64,000 nucleotides of DNA. Origin: Bradyrhizobium mercantei (lineage in GTDB: Bacteria; Pseudomonadota; Alphaproteobacteria; Rhizobiales; Xanthobacteraceae). A model generated the notes under the pieces. It searched no databases and was not told the origin of the DNA. It saw only the letters and a list, made by a program, of their open reading frames with translations. The DNA lies in contig NZ_MKFI01000001.1 in the NCBI RefSeq assembly GCF_001982635.1, positions 1,444,891-1,508,890 of the forward strand, written 5' to 3'. The translations under genes were made by a program, and so were the position numbers. Below are positions 24,153 through 33,763 of the stretch, piece by piece (position 1 is the first letter of the stretch; each line of letters starts with the position of its first letter).

Positions 24153-24608
24153 CTATGCCTTCGGCTTGCAGTGCATCAGGCCGGTGCGGCGGCAGCTTGC
24201 CACCACCTCACCACGCTGATTGGTCATGGTGTGCTCGAATTCGACAATGCCCTGGGTCGGGCGCGACTTGCTGGCGCGCTTGCCGATGATCTTCGTGTGC
24301 GCTTTCAGCGTGTCGCCATGGAACACCGGCTTTGGGAACTTGACGTCGGTCATGCCGAGATTGCCGACCGTGGTGCCCAGGGTCGTGTCATACACGCTCA
24401 TGCCGATCATGATACCGAGCGTGTAGAGGCTGTTGAACAGCCGTTGCCCGAACTCGGTCTTCTCGGCGAAATGCGCGTCGATGTGCAACGGCTGCGGATT
24501 CATTGTCAGCAGGCTGAACATGGTGTTGTCCATTTCTGTCACGGTCCGGCTGAACTCGTGATGGAATTCCTGCCCAACCTCGAACTCCTCGAAATACAAT
24601 CCAGCCAT
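24153..24608 (-). CDS. MaoC-like hydratase
   Basis: The 151-residue protein has the hot-dog fold signature of MaoC dehydratases: FEVGQEFHHEFSRTVTEMDN, then NPQPLHIDAHFAEKTEFGQR (the catalytic Asp-His pair N-P-x-P-x-H-x-D) and FPKPVFHGDTLKAHTKI. Such enzymes hydrate enoyl-CoA or mesaconyl-CoA to the beta-hydroxyacyl-CoA. The ATG follows directly on the stop of the upstream enoyl-CoA hydratase gene (TAAATG). With the CitE-like lyase downstream it suggests a hydration then cleavage pair as in mesaconyl-CoA/methylmalyl-CoA chemistry. Confidence 0.88.
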   Translation of the reverse strand: MAGLYFEEFEVGQEFHHEFSRTVTEMDNTMFSLLTMNPQPLHIDAHFAEKTEFGQRLFNSLYTLGIMIGMSVYDTTLGTTVGNLGMTDVKFPKPVFHGDTLKAHTKIIGKRASKSRPTQGIVEFEHTMTNQRGEVVASCRRTGLMHCKPKA

Positions 24609-25385
24609 TTAACGTCCCTTGTAGTTGGGCGTCCGCTTCTCGACGAACGCATTCAGCCCTTCCTGGCAATCTTCCGTCGACGCGACCACCACGAAACTCT
24701 CCGCCGTGTTCTCGACCGAGCGGCGGAAATCGGCATCCACCGCACGCATGAAGGCGTCGCGGCCGATCTTCATGACGATCGGCGATTTCGCCGCCAGTTT
24801 GCGCGCGATCTCGCGGGCACGCGCCAGCGCGGTGCCCTTCGGCACCACTTCGCTGAGCAGGCCCATCCGAAAGGCGGTTGCCGCATCGAATGGCTCGCCG
24901 AGGAACAACGGGCCGAATGCCTGATGCTTTCCGACCAGCCGTGGCAATTGCACGAAGTGGATCGCCGGAATCAGGCCGACATCGATCTCTGGATAGCCGA
25001 AGGTCGAACTGTCGCCCGCGACGATCATGTCGCAGGAGATCGCGATGGTCATGCCGCCGGCCCGCACCGCGCCGTCGATCGCCGCGATCGTCGGCTTACC
25101 CATGCGGTACTGCGTATCGTTTAGCGCGAAGTACAGCCGCTCGAGGAATGTCTTGGTCTCGATCGCGGGCTTGCCCCTGACGATGTCGAGATCGAGACCG
25201 GCGCAAAACACCTTGTGGGCGCTGCTGATGATCACGGCGCGCACCGCCTCATCATCGCGCGCCTTCGCCAGCGCCGCCAGCAGCGCGTCGATCAGGGGAA
25301 TGCTGAGCGCGTTCACCGGCGCGCGATCCAGCACGATCTCCGCAATCTGCTCAGTGACCGAGTAACGAACCAGGTTTGTGCTCAT
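24609..25385 (-). CDS. Enoyl-CoA hydratase/isomerase family protein
   Basis: The 258-residue crotonase-fold protein shows the oxyanion-hole region SSAHKVFCAGLDLDIVRGKP (about 52-71) and AIDGAVRAGGMTIAISCDMI (about 101-120). The usual catalytic glutamates are not obvious at the normal spots: the segment GYPEIDVGLIPAIHF carries one Glu. The C-terminal helix is typical. It probably acts on an unsaturated or ring acyl-CoA in the pathway. GGGGAGG precedes the ATG. It is coupled to the MaoC gene. Confidence 0.87.
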   Translation of the reverse strand: MSTNLVRYSVTEQIAEIVLDRAPVNALSIPLIDALLAALAKARDDEAVRAVIISSAHKVFCAGLDLDIVRGKPAIETKTFLERLYFALNDTQYRMGKPTIAAIDGAVRAGGMTIAISCDMIVAGDSSTFGYPEIDVGLIPAIHFVQLPRLVGKHQAFGPLFLGEPFDAATAFRMGLLSEVVPKGTALARAREIARKLAAKSPIVMKIGRDAFMRAVDADFRRSVENTAESFVVVASTEDCQEGLNAFVEKRTPNYKGR

Positions 25386-25401
25386 GATCTGCTACCTCCC
25401 C

Positions 25402-26607
25402 TCATCGCTTGGCCTGCCGCACCGCGCCCGACAGCAGCAGGCCGTCGATCTCCGCGGAGCCAAATCCAGCCTCTGTCAGCACAGCCCGGCTGTCCTGTCC
25501 AACGTCCGGCGCGGGACACAGGTGATCCTCGGACAGGCTCGCGATCCCCGGTGTCCGCGGCGAATAGACCGCGCCGACGCCCGGCGTATCCTGGCGGACC
25601 GACGCCCTGGTCGCCTCGACATGGGCATTGCGCAGCCATTCGCCGGGATTGAGGATCCGCTCCGCGATGATGTCGGCGGCGTGCAGGTACGTCAGCCAGG
25701 CGTCCGTCGGCTGCGTCCGGAACACCTCGCGCAGCTGCGGGATGAGAGCGTCGGCGGCATCGGCGCGGCGGGCGAAGTCGGCGAAGCGCGGATCGCTGGC
25801 GAGATCCTCGCGGCCGATCGCACCGCACAGCCGCTTGTATTGCGGCTCGTTCACCAGCGTCACCATCATCCAGCCGTCCTGCGTCTGGTAGGTGCCGGCC
25901 GGCACGTTCAGCGCGCGCGGCGCACCGCCCTCGAGGATGAACTCCGCGACCTTGTGACCGAGCAGCGCCGATGTCGACTGGCAAAGATTGACGTCGATCC
26001 AGCGGCCGGTGCCGACCGTTGCGCGCGCAAACAACGTCGTCGCGATCGCCTGGAAAGCGTAGACGCCGGTGACGACGTCGGAGATCGTGGTGCCGACCCG
26101 ATGCGGCACGCCATCGGTGCCGACATTGACCGAGACCAGTCCCGAGAACGCCTGCGCCACCGAATCCGAGCCGGGCCGCTTGGCATAAGGCCCGCTTTGC
26201 CCGAAGCCGCTGACCGACAGGTAGACCAAGCCCGGATTGTCGCACGCCAGGCTCTCGTAGCCGAGCCCAAGCCGCTCGGCGACACCGGGGCGAAACCCTT
26301 CAATGAGCACGTCGGCCTCGCGCGCCAACCGCTGCGCGATCGCGATCCCGTCCTTGTGTTTCATGTCGAGGCACAGGCTACGCTTGCCGCGGTTGTAGAC
26401 CGCCGACAGGGTCGTGTGATTGCCGTAGGTCGTGCCCAGATAGCGCGACCAGTCGCCTTCCGGCGGCTCGACCTTGATGACGTCGGCGCCATAGACCCCG
26501 AGCAGCATCGCGCAATAGGGTGAGGCGATCCCTTGCCCGAAATCGAGCACCTTCAGCCCGCGATACGGCGCCTCGTGCGTCGGCGTCAGCTTGCGTTCGC
26601 CCGCCAT
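25402..26607 (-). CDS. CaiB/BaiF family CoA-transferase (catabolic operon)
   Basis: The 401-residue class III CoA-transferase starts YRGLKVLDFGQGIASPYCAM and has YGADVIKVEPPEGDWSRYLG, the catalytic Asp in GTTISDVVTGVYA, and the C-terminal SPRTPGIASL. It would activate a carboxylic acid by taking CoA from an intermediate. GTGGGAGGACAA precedes the ATG at 26607. The reading frame runs upstream into the gap to livF, but that part is not family-like. It leads the operon of hydratase, MaoC and lyase genes and follows the transporter genes. Confidence 0.9.
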   Translation of the reverse strand: MAGERKLTPTHEAPYRGLKVLDFGQGIASPYCAMLLGVYGADVIKVEPPEGDWSRYLGTTYGNHTTLSAVYNRGKRSLCLDMKHKDGIAIAQRLAREADVLIEGFRPGVAERLGLGYESLACDNPGLVYLSVSGFGQSGPYAKRPGSDSVAQAFSGLVSVNVGTDGVPHRVGTTISDVVTGVYAFQAIATTLFARATVGTGRWIDVNLCQSTSALLGHKVAEFILEGGAPRALNVPAGTYQTQDGWMMVTLVNEPQYKRLCGAIGREDLASDPRFADFARRADAADALIPQLREVFRTQPTDAWLTYLHAADIIAERILNPGEWLRNAHVEATRASVRQDTPGVGAVYSPRTPGIASLSEDHLCPAPDVGQDSRAVLTEAGFGSAEIDGLLLSGAVRQAKR

Positions 26608-26705
26608 TTGTCCTCCCACGTCTGTCGAAGGCCTCTGGGGCATGATCCGATCGGAAACCGCTACACACTTTGCGCTAACGCGACCGTGCCGGTCCGGATC
26701 ATGCC

Positions 26706-27418
<713 letters not shown>

Positions 27419-27422
<4 letters not shown>

Positions 27423-28177
27423 GCCACCGCTCCCGCATGGTCGTCGCTGCCGAGATAGGCCTCGATGACGGCCTCGTTGGTGCGGATCGCGTCGGGCGTC
27501 CCGGTCGCAAGGATCCGGCCGTAGCACAGCACGACAATCTGCGGCGCGATCTTGAACACGATATCCATGTCGTGCTCGATGAACACGACCGTGATCTTCT
27601 GCTTCTCCCAGAGCTCGCGCACCTTGTCGATCATGCGCCAACGCTCCTCCGTGCCCATGCCAGCCGTGGGCTCGTCCAACAACAGCACCTTGGGCTCGAG
27701 CACCAGCGCGAGCGCAATATCGAGCAGCTTCTGGTCGCCATGCGACAGCGTCGCCGCGGTCCTGTTGCGCTTGCCGGCAAGGCCGAGCAGCTCCATTGCA
27801 TGCTCGGCGCGGTCGCGCGTCTCGGCCAATGGAAAGCAGCGATGCATCACACCGGCGCGGCGCTGATCGGCACAGACCGCGGCCAGCATCGTCTCCTCGA
27901 CCGTCAGCGACGGGAAGATGCTCGCAACCTGGAAGGCGCGACCGATGCCGTGGCGCACGATCTCCGGCGGCGCCCTGCCCGCCATGTCGACACCGTTCAG
28001 CAAAATCTGCCCGGCGTCGGGCCGCAGCGCGCCGGTGATCAGGTTGAAGAATGTGCTCTTGCCGGCGCCGTTGGGCCCGATCACGGCGGTGAGCGAACCG
28101 TCGGCAAAGTCGAGCGAGACGTTGTCGGTCGCCTTGACGCCGCCAAAGGATTTTGAAAGCCCGCGAATCTCCAGCAT
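27419..28177 (-). CDS. Branched-chain-type ABC transporter ATPase (LivG-like)
   Basis: The 252-residue ATPase has Walker A GPNGAGKST, a LivG-type degenerate signature LSHGDQKLLDIALAL, Walker B VLLLDEPTAGM and the C-terminal LivG region GTPDAIRTNEAVIEAYLG. The ATG at 28177 follows the LivM stop by two bases and has GAGGGG in front. It pairs with LivF to power the importer. Confidence 0.92.
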
Positions 28178-28179
28178 CG

Positions 28180-29199
28180 CTAGCCGCGCCCCTCGCCGCG
28201 TCGCTGCGCGAACCATTCGACGACAAAGTCCATCAGGCCCTTGCGCAGGCCGATGGCGAAAAACAGGATCACGACGCCGAGTACGATGCCGTGATACTCG
28301 GTCAGGCGCGTGACCGTGTCGTTGAGGATCAGCAGCAGAACCGTGCCGACCATCGGCCCGAGGAAGGTGGTCACGCCGCCGAGCATGTTGATGAAGATGC
28401 CCTCGCCCGAGATCGTCCAGTAGGCGAATTCGGGATAGGCGCCGGAGACGAACAGCGCCATGATCATGCCGCCGGTCGCGGCGAACAGCGCCGCCAGCAC
28501 GAAGATCACAAGCTTCGCACGCCAGACGTCGATGCCGATGAAGCTCGCCCGCGTGGCGTTGTCGCGGATCATGCGCAGCGTGTAGCCGAACGGCGACTGC
28601 GCGATCTGGCGCATCAGGAAGAGCCCGATCACCAGCAGCGCGCAGCTCGTGATGTAGAGATGCAGATGGTTCGACAAATCGATGCCGAGAAACGGCGGCC
28701 GCGGAATGCCGCCGCGCAGGCCCTGGTCGCCGCCTGTCAGCGACTGCCACGACAGGATCGTCGAGTGGATCAGCATCTGGAACGCCAGCGTGACGAAGGC
28801 GAAGTAGATCTCCTTCAGCCGCACGCAGATTGCGCCGATCACGATGGCGACCACGAAGGTCATCGCCAGCGTGGCGACGAAGGCCACCGGGATCGCCACG
28901 CCGGTCTTCTGCATCATCAGGCCGAAGCCATAGGCGCCGAGGCCGAAGAACATGCCGTGGCCGAACGAGATCAGGCCGGTGTAGCCGACCAGCAGGTTGA
29001 GCGACGTCGCGAACAATCCGTAAGCCGCGCAGCGGATCACGAAGTCGAGCAGCTGCTTGCTGCCGAAGATGAACGGCAGCAGCGCGAGCAGGACGAAGGC
29101 CACGAGCGCAATCAGCACATCGCGGTAGCGCTGCGGTCTGGCGTCGATTCGGGGCACCTTAAGGGGCTGCGCGCCCTGCCCGGCCTGCAACTCGGTCAT
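28180..29199 (-). CDS. Branched-chain-type ABC transporter permease (LivM-like)
   Basis: The 339-residue permease has about ten hydrophobic helices and the Liv permease pattern (LNLLVGYTGLISFGHGMFFGLGAYG, and EGIFINMLGGVTTFLGPMVG with the conserved EAA-like segment). It forms the membrane channel with LivH. A strong AAGGAGG precedes the ATG, and the start overlaps the LivH stop by ATGA. Confidence 0.92.
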   Translation of the reverse strand: MTELQAGQGAQPLKVPRIDARPQRYRDVLIALVAFVLLALLPFIFGSKQLLDFVIRCAAYGLFATSLNLLVGYTGLISFGHGMFFGLGAYGFGLMMQKTGVAIPVAFVATLAMTFVVAIVIGAICVRLKEIYFAFVTLAFQMLIHSTILSWQSLTGGDQGLRGGIPRPPFLGIDLSNHLHLYITSCALLVIGLFLMRQIAQSPFGYTLRMIRDNATRASFIGIDVWRAKLVIFVLAALFAATGGMIMALFVSGAYPEFAYWTISGEGIFINMLGGVTTFLGPMVGTVLLLILNDTVTRLTEYHGIVLGVVILFFAIGLRKGLMDFVVEWFAQRRGEGRG

Positions 29200-30107
29200 G
29201 CGACCTCCTTGCCGAACAGGCCTGTCGGCCGCGACACCAGAACGATCACCATGAAGAGATACATCAGCCCCTCGGTGAACAGCGGGAAGCCGAGCGATCC
29301 GAACGAGCGGATCAGGCCGATCAAGAGCGCACCGATCAATGCCCCGAGGATCGAGCCCATACCTCCGATCACCGTGACGATGAAGGACTCGATCAGCACC
29401 GAGAACCCCATGCCCGGCGTCAGCGAGCGCACCGGCGCGGCAAGCGCTCCGGCCAGGCCCGCCAGCATGCCGCCGAGGGCGAACACGCCGCCATAGATCA
29501 GCCCGGTGTTGATGCCGAGCGCGGAGACCATTCCGGGGTTATGCGCGGCCGCACGGATCACCTTGCCAATTCTTGAGCGCGCCAGTCCTAGGCCGAGAAC
29601 CACCGCGGCGGCGAGCGCCACACCGATCAGCAGCAGATAATAGGGCGGCACGACGCCGCCGGCGATGAACAGCGGCGGCACCTGGAACGCGGCCGGCATG
29701 CCCATCGACCTGAATTCAGGCCCCCAGATCATGCGGACGACATCATCGAAGATCAGCACGAAGGCGTAACAGACCAGGAGCTGCATCAGCACGTCGCGGC
29801 CGTAGACCCGGCTCATGAACACGCGCTCGAAGATCAGGCCGAGGATTGCGGTACCCACTGCGCCGCTCAGGATCGCCAGCGCAAAGCTGCCGGTGAGCTG
29901 GTAGGCCGTCATCGCGAAATAGGCGCCGAACATGTAGAAGGCGCCATGGCTGAAATTGACCACCTTGAGCACGCCGAAGATCAGGGTCAGCCCGACGGCG
30001 ACGAGAAACAGCAGCATGCCGATGATCAGGCCGCTGGTGGTTTGCGTCACCAGGCAGGCAGGGCTGGCGAGACAACTGGCGAGCGCGTCGAGGTCCACGG
30101 GAATCAT
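29196..30107 (-). CDS. Branched-chain-type ABC transporter permease (LivH-like)
   Basis: The 303-residue permease has eight to nine helices, with SGLIIGMLLFLVAVGLTLIF and GVLKVVNFSHGAFYMFGAYF typical for LivH, and the coupling segment SFIVTVIGGMGSILGALIGA. It starts 88 bases after the binding-protein gene, separated by a hairpin. Together with LivM it forms the pore. Confidence 0.9.
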   Translation of the reverse strand: MIPVDLDALASCLASPACLVTQTTSGLIIGMLLFLVAVGLTLIFGVLKVVNFSHGAFYMFGAYFAMTAYQLTGSFALAILSGAVGTAILGLIFERVFMSRVYGRDVLMQLLVCYAFVLIFDDVVRMIWGPEFRSMGMPAAFQVPPLFIAGGVVPPYYLLLIGVALAAAVVLGLGLARSRIGKVIRAAAHNPGMVSALGINTGLIYGGVFALGGMLAGLAGALAAPVRSLTPGMGFSVLIESFIVTVIGGMGSILGALIGALLIGLIRSFGSLGFPLFTEGLMYLFMVIVLVSRPTGLFGKEVA

Positions 30108-30154
30108 CCATTACGGCGAGCCGCAACGCCGGCACGCGAGAAAACTCAGATGAA

Positions 30155-30185
30155 AGGCGGAGGCAGCTGGCTGCTTCCTCCGCCT
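30155..30185 (-). terminator. Attenuator-like hairpin between binding-protein gene and livH
   Basis: On the minus strand a 9-bp perfect stem (AGGCGGAGG with CCTCCGCCT, extended by further pairing of the inner bases) lies just past the binding-protein stop, followed by TTTC. Such hairpins after a binding-protein gene usually make its transcript more abundant than the permease part. Confidence 0.6.
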
Positions 30186-30195
30186 CACATGCGGA

Positions 30196-31455
30196 TCAGG
30201 TGTAGCCCTTGCTCTTCTTCCACTCGGCTTCGAGCTCGAAGATGGTCTTCCAGTCACCGGCCTTCACATCAGGAACGTAAGGCTCTTTCGGGATCGTGGT
30301 GCCCCAGCCGATCGCGTAGCCGACCAGCGTGTGATCGTCCGCACGCATGGTGACGGTGCCGTCGGCGCCGAACGGGCACTTGATGGTGAGCCCGGTAAGA
30401 ACCTCTGCGACCTTCTTGCCATCGGTCGAGTTCGCCTTCTTGACGGCCTCGTTGAGGAACATGACCGCGGTTGCGTTCTGCCAGGACCAGTTGGTCGGAT
30501 ACTCGTTGTACTTCGCCTTGTAGGCATCGCCCCAGGCGGCATTCTCCGGCGTCGCCGGGAACGTCTTGATGTAGCGATCACCGGAGTGGATGCCCTTCGG
30601 CAGGTTCTTCACCACGGTGAGCGCGGTGTAGTCGGCCATGTTGACCGCGAACACCTCCATCTGGGTGAACAGCGCGTAGATGTTTGCCTGGTCGATATAG
30701 GACGTGAGATCGCCGCCCCACAGGCAGGAATACAGCGCCTGCGGCTTGGCCTGCAGGATCTTGGTCACCACCTCGGTGTAGTCGGGCTGGAACAGTTTTG
30801 GCCAGGACTCGCTGATGATCTCGACATCGGGCGCGAACTTCTTGAGGTACAGCACGAACTCGCCGGTGGTGTCGCGGCCGTAGGCATAGTCAGGCGAACA
30901 GGTCGCCCACTTCTTCAGGCCCTTGGCCTTGGCGATCCCTGCCGCGTAGCCGGCGCCGACGATCGAGTCATGAATACCCTGCCGAACGCAACGGAAGGCG
31001 TTCGGGATGTGTTGCTTGGGATCGGCCGTCAGCGACGAGGCTTCCGAGCAGGTGTGGATGCAGAGCACGCCGAGATCGCGCGCCACCTCGTGAACCGCGA
31101 ACGATCCCGACGATGCCTCACCGTCCAGCAGCATCTCGCAGCCGTCGGTATTGACGAGCTCGCGGGCGATACGCGCGGCTTCCTGCGGCTGTCCCTTGGA
31201 GTCGCGGATCACCATCTCGATCTGTCGCCCGGCAAGGCCGCCGGCAGCATTGACCTTCTCGACTTCCAGCATCACCGCATTGCGCGAGGAGGTGCCGAGC
31301 TGCGCGACGCGGCCCGACAGAATGGTCGGCATGCCGATCTTGATCGTCTTGGCCTGCGCGCGCGCCACCCATGGCGCGGCCAAGGTCGCCGCGCCGGCGC
31401 CCATCAGCGCAAGCGTGGCGCGCCGGCTGATGCCCGGCTTCCGCGTCTTCTTCAT
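30196..31455 (-). CDS. Liv-type ABC transporter substrate-binding protein
   Basis: The 419-residue protein has a signal sequence with a twin-arginine (SRRATLALMGAGAATLAAPW, cut after AQA) and then the type I periplasmic binding fold: IKIGMPTILSGRVAQLGTSS, AAGGLAGRQIEMVIRDSKGQ. The GDLTSYIDQANIYALFTQME region and RDTTGEFVLYLKKFAPDVEI lie in the ligand cleft. GACAGGGAGGGG precedes the ATG. It leads the Liv operon, divergent from the ligase gene across a TetR-like operator. The ligand is unknown. Confidence 0.92.
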   Translation of the reverse strand: MKKTRKPGISRRATLALMGAGAATLAAPWVARAQAKTIKIGMPTILSGRVAQLGTSSRNAVMLEVEKVNAAGGLAGRQIEMVIRDSKGQPQEAARIARELVNTDGCEMLLDGEASSGSFAVHEVARDLGVLCIHTCSEASSLTADPKQHIPNAFRCVRQGIHDSIVGAGYAAGIAKAKGLKKWATCSPDYAYGRDTTGEFVLYLKKFAPDVEIISESWPKLFQPDYTEVVTKILQAKPQALYSCLWGGDLTSYIDQANIYALFTQMEVFAVNMADYTALTVVKNLPKGIHSGDRYIKTFPATPENAAWGDAYKAKYNEYPTNWSWQNATAVMFLNEAVKKANSTDGKKVAEVLTGLTIKCPFGADGTVTMRADDHTLVGYAIGWGTTIPKEPYVPDVKAGDWKTIFELEAEWKKSKGYT

Positions 31456-31559
31456 ATTCCCCTCCCTGTCGGGTCGCGTTCCCAAAATCGCTTGCGGAGA
31501 TCGTTCCGTCTCCATGGCCACAATGTTTTCAGAGCAAGGGGGGTGACGTCAAGCCAAAT

Positions 31560-31582
31560 ATGAATTACGAGTCATAGTTCAT
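31560..31582. promoter_or_regulatory. Inverted repeat between divergent catabolic operons, likely TetR operator
   Basis: The sequence ATGAATTACGAGTCATAGTTCAT shows the inverted ends ATGAA/TTCAT, with an inner ATGA/TCAT pair. It lies between the binding-protein gene (31455) and the ligase gene (31626), whose operon encodes a TetR regulator, so it is a good candidate operator for both directions. Confidence 0.55.
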
Positions 31583-31625
31583 CTAGGGAGAACACGGCGC
31601 CGGAAATCGGCCCGACGGGCGGCAA

Positions 31626-33122
31626 ATGATCAATCTTTCCAGCTTCATCGCATTTCACGCCAGGCGGACTCCGGACCGCTGTGCGCTGAAATATCGCGGC
31701 GAGGACGTCTCCTACGCCGACTTTGACCTGCGGATCCGGCAAGTCGGCGGCTGGCTCACGGCACGCGGGATTGCGCCCGGCGATGTCGTCGCTGTCCTGA
31801 TGAAGAACAGCACGGCCTTTCTCGAGCTGGTGTTCGCGACCAGCCATATCGGCGCGGTGTTCCTGCCGATCAACTATCGCCTGTCGGCCGATGAAGTCGG
31901 TTACATCGTCGGCAATTCCGGCGCGCGCCTGCTGGTCGCCGACGAGGAATTTGCCGCGATCGCAAGCGGCGGTGCGCCTGTCGTGCTGCTCGATGAAGTC
32001 GCGCAATCCAGCGTCACCAACCTTGCACCCGACATCGCACCGGCGCCGATCCATGTGCGCCGGCCGCGCGACCTGATGCGGCTGATGTACACCTCGGGCA
32101 CGACGGATCGGCCCAAAGGGGTGATGCTCACCTACGAGAACATCTACTGGAAATCCGCCGACCAGACCCTGGTGCTCGGACTGAATGCCGACACGCGGCT
32201 GCTCGTGGTCGGTCCGCTCTATCATGTTGGCGCGCTCGACCTGCCCGGCATCGCCGTGCTCTGGCATGGCGGCATGCTGTGCATCCACCGCAGCTTCGAG
32301 CCCGAGCCGGCGCTCGCCGCCATCGAGCGCGAAAAACTCAACGCCGCATGGTTCGCACCGGTCATGACCACGGCCCTCCTCACCTGTCCGAACCGCGACC
32401 GCTACGACGTCTCCAGCCTGCGCTGGGCGATCGGCGGCGGCGAGAAGACACCGGAGGTCCGCATCCGCGCCTTCTCGGATTATTTCAAGAACGCGCGCTA
32501 CATCGATGCCTACGGCCTCACCGAAAGCTGCGGCGGCGATACCTTCATGGACGCAGGCCGCGAGATCGAGAAGATCGGCTCGACCGGCCGCGCCATCGCC
32601 CATGTCGAGATCGAGATCCGCGACGATGCCGGCAAGCGACTGCCTGCCGACCAGGACGGCGAGATCTGCCTGCGCGGCCCGAAGGTCACGCAGGGCTATT
32701 GGAAGGATCAGGAGAAGACCGCATCGGCATTCTTCGGCGACTGGTTCCGCACCGGCGACATCGGCTATCTCGACGATGACGGCTTTCTCTATCTGACCGA
32801 CCGCAAGAAGGACATGATCATCTCCGGCGGCGAGAACATCGCCTCCTCCGAGGTCGAGCGCGTCATCTATGAAATGCCTGAGGTGCGCGAGGTCGCGGTG
32901 ATAGGCCTGCCGGACGCGCGCTGGGGTGAGAAGCCGGTCGCCATCGTGGTGCTCGCCGACGACGCCAGGCTCGATCTCCCAAATCTTGCCGATTTCTGCC
33001 GCTCGCGGCTCGCCGCCTTCAAGGTGCCACGGCAACTCATCATCCGAGACAGCCTGCCGCGCAATCCATCCGGCAAGGTGCTCAAACGCGTGCTCCGCGC
33101 CGAACTCGAGGCCTCCGCATGA
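31626..33122 (+). CDS. Acyl-CoA synthetase (AMP-binding)
   Basis: The 498-residue enzyme has the adenylation motifs: the P-loop MYTSGTTDRPKGVML (about 155), DAYGLTESCGGDTFM (A5), FRTGDIGYLDDDGFLYLTDRKKDMIISGGENI (split at the hinge) and the C-terminal Lys in PRNPSGKVLKR. It activates a fatty or aromatic carboxylate as the acyl-AMP and then acyl-CoA. It is the first gene of the rightward operon with TetR, SDR and the Baeyer-Villiger enzyme. The ribosome site is weak. Confidence 0.92.
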   Translation: MINLSSFIAFHARRTPDRCALKYRGEDVSYADFDLRIRQVGGWLTARGIAPGDVVAVLMKNSTAFLELVFATSHIGAVFLPINYRLSADEVGYIVGNSGARLLVADEEFAAIASGGAPVVLLDEVAQSSVTNLAPDIAPAPIHVRRPRDLMRLMYTSGTTDRPKGVMLTYENIYWKSADQTLVLGLNADTRLLVVGPLYHVGALDLPGIAVLWHGGMLCIHRSFEPEPALAAIEREKLNAAWFAPVMTTALLTCPNRDRYDVSSLRWAIGGGEKTPEVRIRAFSDYFKNARYIDAYGLTESCGGDTFMDAGREIEKIGSTGRAIAHVEIEIRDDAGKRLPADQDGEICLRGPKVTQGYWKDQEKTASAFFGDWFRTGDIGYLDDDGFLYLTDRKKDMIISGGENIASSEVERVIYEMPEVREVAVIGLPDARWGEKPVAIVVLADDARLDLPNLADFCRSRLAAFKVPRQLIIRDSLPRNPSGKVLKRVLRAELEASA

Positions 33123-33763
33123 CACAAGCGACATCCGCCAAGGTGACCAAACTCAACCGGGTCGAGCGCAACGCCTGGACCAAGCAGAAGATCTTCGACG
33201 CCGCGACCAAGATCGTCGGCAAATACGGCTATGCCGAAGCCTCGGTTGCCCGCATCACCGAAGCCGCCGGTGTCGCGCAGGGCACCTTTTACAACCACTT
33301 CGAGAATCGCCAGGAACTGCTCGACCAGCTGCTGCCGAAGATCGGCCTCGACATGGTCCGCTTCATCCATGCCCGCACCGGCACCGCCAGCGAAGCCCGC
33401 CAGGAGGTCGAGCGCTTCAGCGCCTTCTTCGATTTCATCCGCGAAGTGCCGGAGTTTCTCCGCATCCTCAACGAAGCCGAGTTCTTCGCGCCGATCGGCT
33501 ACCAGAAGCATTTCGACAACATCTCGAACGCCTACGTCCGGATCCTCCAGCGCGCGCGCGCCGCGGGCGCGACCAACGATTTCAGCGACGAGGAATTCGA
33601 GGCCATCGTCCAGGTCCTGATGGGCGCGCGCGGTTATCTCAGCCGCCGCTACTCCTATTCCGAGCGCGGCGTCACCGCCGTGCCCGACTATGTCATCACG
33701 GCGTACCAGAAGCTGGTGACGCGCGGCCTGTTCACCACGAGCGACAAGGGAAGAAAGTCATGA
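33119..33763 (+). CDS. TetR family transcriptional regulator
   Basis: The 214-residue protein has the TetR helix-turn-helix near the N-terminus (IFDAATKIVGKYGYAEASVA, then AAGVAQGTFYNHFENRQELL) and a helical ligand domain. Its start overlaps the ligase stop by ATGA and its stop overlaps the SDR start. It probably represses this operon and the divergent Liv arm through the inverted repeat at 31560. The inducer is likely a pathway acyl-CoA or ketone (inference). Confidence 0.9.
   Translation: MTQATSAKVTKLNRVERNAWTKQKIFDAATKIVGKYGYAEASVARITEAAGVAQGTFYNHFENRQELLDQLLPKIGLDMVRFIHARTGTASEARQEVERFSAFFDFIREVPEFLRILNEAEFFAPIGYQKHFDNISNAYVRILQRARAAGATNDFSDEEFEAIVQVLMGARGYLSRRYSYSERGVTAVPDYVITAYQKLVTRGLFTTSDKGRKS

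Noticed and set aside
28153..29496. A long plus-strand open frame opposite livM/livH
   Set aside because: It is a Gln/Glu/His/Arg-rich antisense frame typical of high-GC coding DNA. The minus strand holds intact permease genes.
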